Assembly (NCBI GenBank): GCA_949290515.1
Contig: CASERZ010000003.1
Span: 66,961 to 115,463, forward strand
From: an uncultured Christensenella sp.
Lineage (GTDB): Bacteria; Bacillota; Clostridia; Christensenellales; UBA3700
Direction of reading: 5' to 3'
Length of the DNA stretch: 48,503 bases
The notes beneath the pieces were generated by a model. That model was given only the letters and a program-made list of their open reading frames with translations, did no database searches and was not told the DNA's origin. Shown here piece after piece: positions 39,233 to 47,200 of the stretch (position 1 is the first letter of the stretch; every line of letters begins with the position of its first letter). The translations under genes were made by a program, and so were the position numbers.

Positions 39233-40719
39233 ACTCTGCCCTCCGCGTCGCTTACTGCCTTGCAGGCTGCATACGAAAGCGTATCTTCTCCTATGCCCGC
39301 CCTGTCGCATTCCAGAGCGAAAAGCGTAATTCCGCCCAGACCTCTGTATATTGCATAGCAAGTCTTGTCGTACAAAAGCTGCTTGCCGTTGAAACGTATG
39401 TCGGATACTCTTTCTTCGCGCCACGCGCACTCGAATACGTTGTCATACCAGCCGTATTCGCCTTCTACAGAAGAATAAGCGTAGACTTCTTCGGCGTCTT
39501 TTGAATATGCTCCGTATAAAGGCGCGCCGAGATTTATCTGTTTTTCCTTAAATCCGTTGTTCAGACAAATATCCACCGCCTGTATGCACGAAGCGTAAAA
39601 CGCCGCGCTGTCGCCGTTTTGGTCAAGCTGTCCGAAGCCGACGAGATTTACCTTGTCAATCTTGTCAGCTACGCCTGAATAATACTTAAGCTGTCCTGTA
39701 GTCAAAGCCGCTAAAATATACGTCTCTTCTCCCAAAGCACCTCTTAAAGCCTCAATAGCGTCGGCATAATAAATACACTGATTTTTGCCGTCAGCCAAAG
39801 TACAGTCTATCTCCGCTCCGTCAAAGCCGTTGTCAGCCAAAAATCTTTTTACGTTTCGGGCGAGCACGGAGTAATCCGTATTTACAGCGTCTGCATACTT
39901 AGCACTAAGCGAAAGAATAAATTTTGTATTTTCCGACTTGACTTCGTTGAGATATCCCAAAGCTTTTACTATATTATCGAGAGTGAATTCGCTTGCCTCA
40001 ACGTTGTCCGATATTACGTTATCCGCCAAAAGCTCTCCCTCTGCACTCCACACTATTCCCGCGTCGATTACTACCTCGTCGAAAAGTCCGAGTTTCGCTC
40101 CGTCAAACAATTCGTAAACCTCATCGTATTCAGGGATAATGCCGTCCGCATTCCAATCGGCAATTCGATATACGGCGTCTTCTATATCAAAACGCGAAGC
40201 AAGAGAAAAATCCTCCCCCGTTTTTTGGGCATTGTATATGCTTATATCGTTTATTCGGGGGGACGCCTCACTGTCTATAATTCTCAAAGTTACGTATTTA
40301 GCGTTTAACTGCCCGGTCATTGCGCACAGTCTGCCGCGCTGAATTCTGTCCTGCTCGTAAACCTTGTCGAAATGCTTTCCGTTATTGCTCACATATATCT
40401 CAAATGCGCTGATGCTCATACCCGTTTCGCTTATAACTACGGTATTGAATTCTATGCCTTTTTCAAAATAAAACTGTATGTAGCTTCCTCTTCTCTCGCC
40501 CTGCCAGAAGGTGTTGACGTTGCCGTCCGTAACAAAGCGCGTCAAAGCCTCGTTGGTAGAAGCAGTTATTTCCGTAGCGTCCGCAGTAAGGTCTTTGCCT
40601 AAGTACTTGTCTGAGCTTTCTCCCGTATTCACGGTCAAAACGACAGCCGACGCGATTAGCATCGTCAATGTCAGTACTGTAAGTACAGCCGTCAATATTA
40701 TTACGGTTTTCTTCTTCAC
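39229..40719 (-). CDS. Discoidin-GH18-like surface protein, predicted inactive
   Basis: The start is a GTG at 40719 with AGGAGG five bases upstream. The 496-residue product has an N-terminal signal anchor (residues 5-30), an F5/8-type discoidin carbohydrate-binding domain (about 42-165: TDGNVNTFWQGERRGSYIQF) and a GH18-like TIM barrel (about 180-480). The GH18 active-site motif DGxDxDxE reads DGAEIDCT at 300-307: the second Asp is Glu and the catalytic Glu is Thr307, so hydrolysis is not expected. The C-terminal barrel strand (YRGLGGITLFALECD) is kept. It may bind peptidoglycan or glycan on the cell surface. First gene of the operon with the transporter-like and ASKHA genes. Confidence 0.8.
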   Translation of the reverse strand: MKKKTVIILTAVLTVLTLTMLIASAVVLTVNTGESSDKYLGKDLTADATEITASTNEALTRFVTDGNVNTFWQGERRGSYIQFYFEKGIEFNTVVISETGMSISAFEIYVSNNGKHFDKVYEQDRIQRGRLCAMTGQLNAKYVTLRIIDSEASPRINDISIYNAQKTGEDFSLASRFDIEDAVYRIADWNADGIIPEYDEVYELFDGAKLGLFDEVVIDAGIVWSAEGELLADNVISDNVEASEFTLDNIVKALGYLNEVKSENTKFILSLSAKYADAVNTDYSVLARNVKRFLADNGFDGAEIDCTLADGKNQCIYYADAIEALRGALGEETYILAALTTGQLKYYSGVADKIDKVNLVGFGQLDQNGDSAAFYASCIQAVDICLNNGFKEKQINLGAPLYGAYSKDAEEVYAYSSVEGEYGWYDNVFECAWREERVSDIRFNGKQLLYDKTCYAIYRGLGGITLFALECDRAGIGEDTLSYAACKAVSDAEGRV

Positions 40720-40771
40720 AAAAACCTCCTCCCGCCGTTGCGTGTCAAAACTGTTTTTATCTTACGTTTTA

Positions 40772-40800
40772 ATTATAATATCTTGCGCGCACGGTGTCAA
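40772..40800 (-). promoter_or_regulatory. Promoter of the GH18-like operon
   Basis: Bottom-strand TTGACA (40800-40795), 17 bp, TATAAT (40777-40772): a fully consensus sigma-A promoter, 52 bp before the GTG. Confidence 0.85.
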
Positions 40801-40940
40801 TACTCACTAACACACACGCCGTCTGAGAATAACGCATATACAATAAGTTTATACTGTAAGCTTCTATCTGACCGATTAAGGTACCTTTTGCCATTAAAAT
40901 CGGTAATTCAGAACTCCTAGCACAAAAAAACATACGTTGC

Positions 40941-40964
40941 AAAAAGGACCTTGCGGTCCTTTTT
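40941..40964 (-). terminator. Terminator after citrate synthase
   Basis: A 9-bp stem AAAAGGACC/GGTCCTTTT with a 4-base loop, 33 bp past the stop codon. Confidence 0.85.
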
Positions 40965-40996
40965 AAGTATATTCGCGTAAATACGAAGAGATATTT

Positions 40997-42349
40997 TTAC
41001 TTTCTGTCCTCGAGATTTTTATAATCTCTAATCTTGACTATGTCTATGTAAGCGGGACGGATAATCTTATCTGCGTTGATAATTTCCTCAAGTCTGTGCG
41101 CCGACCAACCTACTATTCTCGCGATGGCAAACATAGGCGTATAAAGCTCCACGGGAATACCCAGCATACTGTATACGAAACCGCTGTAAAAATCCACGTT
41201 TGCGCTTACGCCCTTGTATATTGCTCTTTCGCTGGCGATTGCCTTAGCCGCAAGCCTTTCCACTCTCTCATAGAATGAATACTGTTTGCTTCTTCCCTTG
41301 GACTTGGAAAGCTCGTGAATGAATTTTTTGAATACCTGCGCTCTGGGGTCGGACAGAGAATATACTGCGTGACCCATTCCGTAAATCAAACCTTTGCCGT
41401 CAAACGCTTCTTTTCTCAAAATCTTTATGAGGTATGCGTAAATCTCGTCTTCGTCCTCAAGGTCGCGGACGTGTTCGCGTATGTTTTTCATCATCTGAAC
41501 TACCTTGATATTCGCTCCGCCGTGCTTGGGACCTTTGAGCGACGCAAGCGCAGCAGAAACCGCAGAATACGTGTCTGTACCCGAAGAAGTAACTACGCGC
41601 GTGGTAAACGTGGAATTGTTGCCGCCGCCGTGTTCCATATGCAGTATAAGCGCGAGGTCGAGTACCTTTGCCTCAAGCTCGCTGAACTTCGTGTCGGGAC
41701 GAAGCATACGCAAAAAGTTTTGCGCGGTGGAAAGATTGGGGTCAGGTCTGTGTATATACAAGCTGTCGTCGCAAATATAATGATTGTATGCCTGATAGCC
41801 GTAGACCGCTAGCATAGGGAATACGCTTATAAGCATAAGACTTTGTTTGATAACGTTGCGCACGCTTATGTCATCGAATTTCTTGTCGTAAGAAGCAAGC
41901 GTAAGCACGCTCCTAGAAAGGCTCATCATCATATCTTTGCTGGGTGCCTTGAGTATAACGTCCTTTGTAAAGTTGCGTGGAAGCTTGCGCATCTCGGTAA
42001 GCATTTCGCAAAACTCGGCAAGCTGATTTTTGTCGGGCAGTTCACCGAACAACAAAAGATAGGTTATCTCCTCAAAACCGAATCTGTCGCCCGCTATCAG
42101 CCCGTCCACAAGCGAATTTATGCTGTAACCTCTGTAGTACAATTCGCCGTCGCAAGCAACTTGCTTACCGTCTTCTTCCTTAAAAGATACTATTTTGGAT
42201 ATGTCGGTAATACCTGCGACTACGCCTTTGCCCGACTTGTCTCTCAGTCCTCGCTTTACGTTGAACTCAGTGTACAGCGAGCTGTCGACGGGATAGCTGT
42301 CAAGACAGCTTTGAGCATAGTTATCCAATATTGTTTTCTTATCGAACAT
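40997..42349 (-). CDS. gltA: Citrate synthase
   Basis: The 450-residue enzyme condenses acetyl-CoA and oxaloacetate to citrate. Family blocks are intact: FEEITYLLLFGELP, the first histidine block LHMEHGGGNNSTF, the second LKGPKHGGANIKVV, GMGHAVYSLSDPRAQ and the C-terminal NVDFYSGFVYSMLGIP with the catalytic Asp. Length and an extended N-terminus fit clostridial type citrate synthases. A 2-methylcitrate synthase activity cannot be excluded. No aconitase or isocitrate dehydrogenase gene is near. It has a consensus promoter and about 100 nt of leader. Confidence 0.95.
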   Translation of the reverse strand: MFDKKTILDNYAQSCLDSYPVDSSLYTEFNVKRGLRDKSGKGVVAGITDISKIVSFKEEDGKQVACDGELYYRGYSINSLVDGLIAGDRFGFEEITYLLLFGELPDKNQLAEFCEMLTEMRKLPRNFTKDVILKAPSKDMMMSLSRSVLTLASYDKKFDDISVRNVIKQSLMLISVFPMLAVYGYQAYNHYICDDSLYIHRPDPNLSTAQNFLRMLRPDTKFSELEAKVLDLALILHMEHGGGNNSTFTTRVVTSSGTDTYSAVSAALASLKGPKHGGANIKVVQMMKNIREHVRDLEDEDEIYAYLIKILRKEAFDGKGLIYGMGHAVYSLSDPRAQVFKKFIHELSKSKGRSKQYSFYERVERLAAKAIASERAIYKGVSANVDFYSGFVYSMLGIPVELYTPMFAIARIVGWSAHRLEEIINADKIIRPAYIDIVKIRDYKNLEDRK

Positions 42350-42458
42350 ATATCCTCCTTTTTCTGACCTAAGACAGAGAAAAAATTATCCTAACTTGTT
42401 TAAAAACTTATATATCTGACTTTTGAAATGCGCCCTCAAAAATCGCGCTTACTCAAAG

Positions 42459-42487
42459 ATTTTACTATATTTTTGTCAATTTGTCAA
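42459..42487 (-). promoter_or_regulatory. Citrate synthase promoter
   Basis: Bottom-strand TTGACA (42487-42482), 17 bp, TAAAAT (42464-42459), giving a leader of about 100 nt before the ATG at 42349 and ribosome site AGGAGG. Confidence 0.8.
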
Positions 42488-42672
42488 GTCGAATGGATTT
42501 TGCCCCTAAACACACCTGCCGCGAAAAACGCCGTGACAGACGGTATTTTGCGTGATTTTGACGCATCTCACCCCTGCTCGTACGCAAAAATAAAAGATTA
42601 GTGTCAAATATCTGCAATTTATAAAAAAGCTTTTTTACAAAAAATTTATATCGGTATGCAGGATACGACGTA

Positions 42673-42701
42673 TTGACTGTATACGTCTTATAATCTATAA
42701 T
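42673..42701 (+). promoter_or_regulatory. Promoter positioned for a leaderless mRNA
   Basis: TTGACT (42673-42678), 17 bp, TATAAT (42696-42701). The ATG of the next gene lies at 42708, seven bases after the -10 box, exactly where transcription should start. No Shine-Dalgarno sequence is present. Confidence 0.8.
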
Positions 42702-42707
42702 TGAAGT

Positions 42708-43529
42708 ATGACTGCAAAAGATATTTGTATAAAATTGAATATCGACGAAAATCTCGCCCAACAATCTCTCAGGTGGGCAGACTCCAACAAAGAATTTTGC
42801 GATAAAACTCTTTACCTCTTGCTCAAAGGTAAATGCGGTTTCGCGCGCAAACTCGACGGCAAACAAAAACTCGCGCTGGTCCTGAATGCCCTGCCTTACG
42901 TATACGCTAAATATCAGGAAAAAGGCATAGACGAAAAAATATTTTTCGACACTTTCTCGGATATCAAAATATGGTGCGACAACGGCTTTGAACAATACGG
43001 CACTCAGGGACTTGAAAATCTTAGCTGGATAGCAAAACATCTCTCAATGAAAATCTTCCGCATAGGAAGGCTTCAATACGAATTTTCGCGTTTTTTGATA
43101 CTTCCTCACGCAAAATTAAAGGACGTAATCAAATGTCCCTACCGCTTAGGAGAAAAATGCATTACCATGCATATACCTCAGGGAGAAAAACTCGATACCC
43201 AAAAATGCCTTGCCTCAATAAAAGACGCAAACGCCTTTTTTGAAAAGTATTATCCCGACTACAAATACCGCTGTTATACCGTGATAACCTGGCTTGTCAA
43301 TCCCGACCTAGAAAACGTACTCGGAGAAGACAGCAATATCGTAAAGTTCGGTAAACTCTTCCACATTCTCGGCTACGTCCCCGACAGCGATATGAACGAA
43401 AGGCGTGTATTCGGCTATAAAAAAGACCGCGCAAATTACGCTCCCAAAAACGCTCTGCAAACCTACACCCTCGCGCGAATACAAAAAAATTTGCCACTCT
43501 ATTCCTACAATGGTTACCGCGCAAAATAA
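42708..43529 (+). CDS. Acyltransferase-domain (GNAT-like, DUF5596) protein
   Basis: The 273-residue protein resembles two-part acyltransferase proteins of clostridia: an N-terminal helical domain (about 1-110, with WCDNGFEQYGTQGLENLSWI) and a C-terminal GNAT-like domain (about 115-250: LSMKIFRIGRLQYEF, then CITMHIPQGEKLDTQKC and CYTVITWLVNPDLENVL). The His-Ile-Pro-Gln-Gly stretch is conserved in that family. Substrates are unknown. The mRNA appears leaderless, so initiation would occur on the 5' terminal AUG. A strong terminator follows. Confidence 0.7.
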   Translation: MTAKDICIKLNIDENLAQQSLRWADSNKEFCDKTLYLLLKGKCGFARKLDGKQKLALVLNALPYVYAKYQEKGIDEKIFFDTFSDIKIWCDNGFEQYGTQGLENLSWIAKHLSMKIFRIGRLQYEFSRFLILPHAKLKDVIKCPYRLGEKCITMHIPQGEKLDTQKCLASIKDANAFFEKYYPDYKYRCYTVITWLVNPDLENVLGEDSNIVKFGKLFHILGYVPDSDMNERRVFGYKKDRANYAPKNALQTYTLARIQKNLPLYSYNGYRAK

Positions 43530-43597
43530 AACCTATAAATCGCAAATCCAAACAATTTATATATCGTGCATAATATTGATATAATTGTAATAACACA

Positions 43598-43630
43598 AAA
43601 ATACCGACAAGCTATTGTCGGTATTTTTTT
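43598..43630 (+). terminator. Terminator after the acyltransferase gene
   Basis: A 13-bp perfect stem AAAATACCGACAA/TTGTCGGTATTTT with loop GCTA, then T-run. Confidence 0.92.
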
Positions 43631-43681
43631 TATCGGCGTGCTTAAAAAGTGAAGGTGTAACGCCGATAATAATATTATAAG

Positions 43682-43723
43682 GAACAAATTGTTCATTGTC
43701 AAGAATTTTTGAACAAAATGTTC
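43682..43723. promoter_or_regulatory. Two operator-like palindromes upstream of the HTH gene
   Basis: GAACAAATTGTTC (43682-43694) and GAACAAAATGTTC (43711-43723) are nearly identical 13-bp palindromes with centres 29 bp apart. They end 12 bp before the start codon of the small regulator, the usual place for autoregulatory operators. Confidence 0.75.
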
Positions 43724-43735
43724 CATAATTAAAAT

Positions 43736-43954
43736 ATGACAGAACAAAAGCTTAACAAATTCAATACAAGGCTTAAAGAATTGCGCGAAGAAAAGAATAT
43801 GACGCGTCAAGCTCTTGCCGACGAATTGCACATATCGGTAAGGCTTGTAGGCTATTGGGAAAACGGGCAAAGAGAATGTTCGCTGGATATGCTGATTAAA
43901 TTGGCAAAACTATTGGATACCGACGTAAACTATCTGATAGGATATAGCGACTGA
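43736..43954 (+). CDS. Small Cro/C1-type (XRE) regulator
   Basis: The 72-residue protein is a single lambda-repressor-like HTH domain: LKELREEKNMTRQALADELH (helices 1-2), SVRLVGYWENGQREC (recognition helix and turn) and LAKLLDTDVNYLIGY at the end. It is a stand-alone regulator likely binding the GAACAA-TTGTTC palindromes just upstream. There is no Shine-Dalgarno sequence; CATAAT (43724-43729) ends seven bases before the ATG, the same geometry as the acyltransferase gene, so leaderless translation is possible. Regulated targets may be only itself or the distal genes. Confidence 0.88.
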   Translation: MTEQKLNKFNTRLKELREEKNMTRQALADELHISVRLVGYWENGQRECSLDMLIKLAKLLDTDVNYLIGYSD

Positions 43955-43978
43955 TATTTATAAAAACGTAAACCAAAC

Positions 43979-44000
43979 GACCGCTGTTGCGGTCTTTTTT
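43979..44000 (+). terminator. Terminator after the HTH gene
   Basis: A 6-bp GC-rich stem GACCGC/GCGGTC, loop TGTT, then six T. Confidence 0.85.
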
Positions 44001-44002
44001 AT

Positions 44003-44039
44003 AAAAAAGCCACCCTCTATAAGTTTAGAGAGTGGCTTT
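44003..44039 (-). terminator. Terminator downstream of the helicase gene
   Basis: AAAGCCAC pairs with GTGGCTTT and a further 5 bp pair inside after one mismatch. On the bottom strand six T follow. It lies 200 bp past the helicase stop, beyond the tandem repeats. Confidence 0.7.
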
Positions 44040-44126
44040 ATTATTCTTTTATTACCTAACCCCGTGCGACTGCGGAGAGTGGCATTATTTCTATTATTAC
44101 TCACTCTGTGCGACCGCAGAGAGTGG
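44028..44126. repeat. Intergenic tandem repeat, about 45-bp period
   Basis: GAGAGTGG recurs at 44028, 44075 and 44119. The units share the order GAGAGTGGC, a T/A-rich stretch with ATTATT, then GTGCGACYGCR. Periods are 47 and 44 bp. Confidence 0.7.
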
Positions 44127-44238
44127 TGCAGAGTTTGTCTTTTCCAGACCGAGCGCGACAGGCGCATACTTTGCGTATGTAACTGAGCGCGAGCGTCGCA
44201 GATAAAGGCAAAATATGTGCCAATATATGCGGTCGCCT

Positions 44239-47200
44239 TTATGTTGAGAGTTTGCCGTCAACCGTAACCATCAACTGCCTATCGTCTATCGCAATATCTA
44301 TCGCATTGTCTATCCAGTCGACGACTGTCTTTGTCTTTTTTCCGTAAGCAAAGAGTGCTATTACCTCTTTTATTACTCCGTCGCGGTCAAGACCTATATT
44401 ACTCTCGATAGCACACTTGACTGCGGCAAGAATTTCTTCGGGATAGATAGTAGCGATATCGCGCTTAACCTTGGCGTCGGAAGGACGGAAGGTATCGACG
44501 GGTTTGTCTACGTAGAAGACTTTGCCGGATACTTCTTTTCTGAAGGTATCGAATTCTGCTACGTAGCCTTGCAAGGTCGCGATGGCTTTCTTTGCGCTCT
44601 TTGGCAGATTGAACATAAACGTCAACTTGTCCATAAGGCAATGGAGTTCGATAGGTGACTCCTTCTCGATAATGGCTCTTATCTTCTCTTTTATTCTTTC
44701 TTCGTTGACTATATCGAGCACGTAATCGGTACCTACTCTCATCATAGGCTTGATAGGATATGTCTTGTAAGGCACTCTGTACTTAGCGATAGTGTCTCTT
44801 ACAGCTTTCTTGCTGAGCACTTTCTTTTGCGTAAGAGTAGCGATATAGTCCTTGATTTTCTGAATTTCGCGCCTAGGGTTGTTGAAGTAATTTACAGTCC
44901 ACAGCTGATAGGTATTCCAACCGAGCTTTCTCAAAATCTTGGTCTGCATCATTACCCTGTCTCTTACACCCTTGAGCTTGCAGGAGTTTTCGCTGTCGGC
45001 AAGAATAGCAAGGATATATTTGTGCTTGTTCTTGGGGTCGACTACGGCTACGTCTATCTTGAAGTCGCTGACGCCTACGTTGTAGTCGCAGAGAATTCCT
45101 CTGTCCTTGAGTTCCTTGCCGAGAAGCTCGCTGATACCCGCGCTTCTTCTTACGATATCCATATTGCTTATCGCAAGCATATCCTTACCGCGCTCTGCGT
45201 ATTCGAGGAATGCTTTCAAGCCCTCGACACCCTTACTGTTGGTACGGTTGAGGTCAATCATATTGCCCGTAATACCGCTGAATACTATCATTTCGTTGCG
45301 CGCTCTCGTTACGGCAACGTTAAGACGCTTGTAACCGCCGTTCTGGTTGATAGGACCGAAGTTCAGAGAAAGTTTGCCGTTTTTGTCGGGACCGTAGCCT
45401 ACGCTGAAGAGTATGAGGTCTCTTTCGTCACCTTGTACGTTTTCGAGGTTCTTGACGAAAATAGGCTCTTCTCTGTCGTATGCGTACTGGTCGAGTTTAT
45501 GCTCGTGCAAACGCTTGGAAAGTTCGTTTTCTATATAGACTTGCTGTGCCATATTGAACGTAACGATACCTATGCTGTACTTGCGTTCCTGAGGGTCTTT
45601 GAGACGTCTGATAACTTCCTCGACGAGCTCGTCGCCCTCTTTCTTGTTGTGTTTTGCTCCGCCTCTCTCATAAACACCGTCAACGTATCTGAAGGATACT
45701 TTGCTGTTGAGCTCGTTGGGCGAAGGGAATGTGAGCAGCGTATTGCCGTAGTACATTGCGTTGGAGAAAGCGATAAGGCTTTCGTGCAAGGAACGGTAGT
45801 GCCATAATAGGTGATTCTGAGGCATACCGAGCGCGAGACAGTCGTCGAGAATACTGTCGAGGTCTTCGACTTCGTAATGCTCGTCGTCCTTATAATCGAC
45901 GTTGAAGAAGGTCGTAGGAGGCAACTGCTGAGGGTCGCCTACGACGATAACGTTTTTACCTCTCGCAATACAGCCGACCGCCTTGCAGGTAGGCAACTGC
46001 GACGCTTCGTCGAATATGACAAGGTCAAACTTATTGTCAGAGTCTATGTCCAAAAATTGTGTTACGGACGTAGGACTCATAAGCATACAAGGACAGCACT
46101 TTGCAAGAATATTGGGTATCTTTGCAAAGAGATTTCTGAGCGTAGTGCCCTTCATCCCCGACTTCTCCGCACGCATAAGCACAACTCTTTCGAGATTGTG
46201 GTCGCCCTCTTCGTCGGGACGGGGTATGCCCGCAACCAGCTTGTTGTAAAGCTCGCCTTTCGTCCATCTCTCGTAGTCCTCGGTAAGCTCCTTGAACTTG
46301 TTGGCAAGTTCTTCGAGAGTAAGACCCGAGAATTGACATAGTACGTCGTCGAGTAGCAATTCGCTTCTTACGAAGTTGAAGTACACGCACTTCTTGAAAC
46401 AGCTCAATACCTCGACTGCCGATATCTCGCCGTCATTGAGAGGCTCGAGAATAAAGTCGAGACCGCTTGCCTTACACTTTTCGACGATTTCCTGATACTT
46501 ACACCAGTTGGGGATAAAGTCGAAGTTCTTTTGTATGCTCGTTAGATATTCTATCTTGGAGTTGATATCATTGCCGCCGCTGTAACCGCGCGTGCTGAAT
46601 ATCTTGCAGAATGCGCCCTCTGCTTTCGCGCAACTCTCGTACGCATACTGATAATACAGCATAAACGCGTTGGGACCGAATTTTACAAGTCTGAAACAGC
46701 TGTCCTCGAATACTTCGTTGTTGAGTTCGGCATAAAGCTTTTGCGCGTTTTCGTAAAGCTGGTCGATTTCCGTCGTACAAAGCTTGATTTTCGCCGAATC
46801 GTCGGGAGAAATTTGCAGAATATCCGCAAGTTCCTCTTCGCGCTTTCTCAAGGTCGAACGGATTTGTTCGCACTTGGAAAGATATTCGACGTAAGCCCAT
46901 CTGTCGCGCTTGTCGATACCAGAAGGTATGACGCGCTTTATCTTACTGCTTATAGAGCCGCTCTTCAAGGTCGCGATAAGTTCTTCGGACGAAATGCCCT
47001 CAGGATAAGTACCGTACTTGGCGGTATATTCGTTGAGCATCGTGTCCACGCGCGATTCTGCCTCGAGGTAGGATTGAACGATACCTCTTGGCTGCTTGGA
47101 AAGGCTCTTGAAATAATTCTGAATATAGTCGATATGCAAAGCTTTGCATATTCTGTACAACGCTTTGAGTTTTGCCGTAGTGAGCGCGACCGTACGCATA

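Noticed and set aside
39233..39430. N-terminal extension of the transporter-like protein
   Set aside because: It lies inside the GH18-like gene in another frame; the ATGA overlap start at 39232 is much better.
44028..44126. CRISPR array
   Set aside because: Only three degenerate units, spacer-like parts resemble each other, and no cas genes are present.
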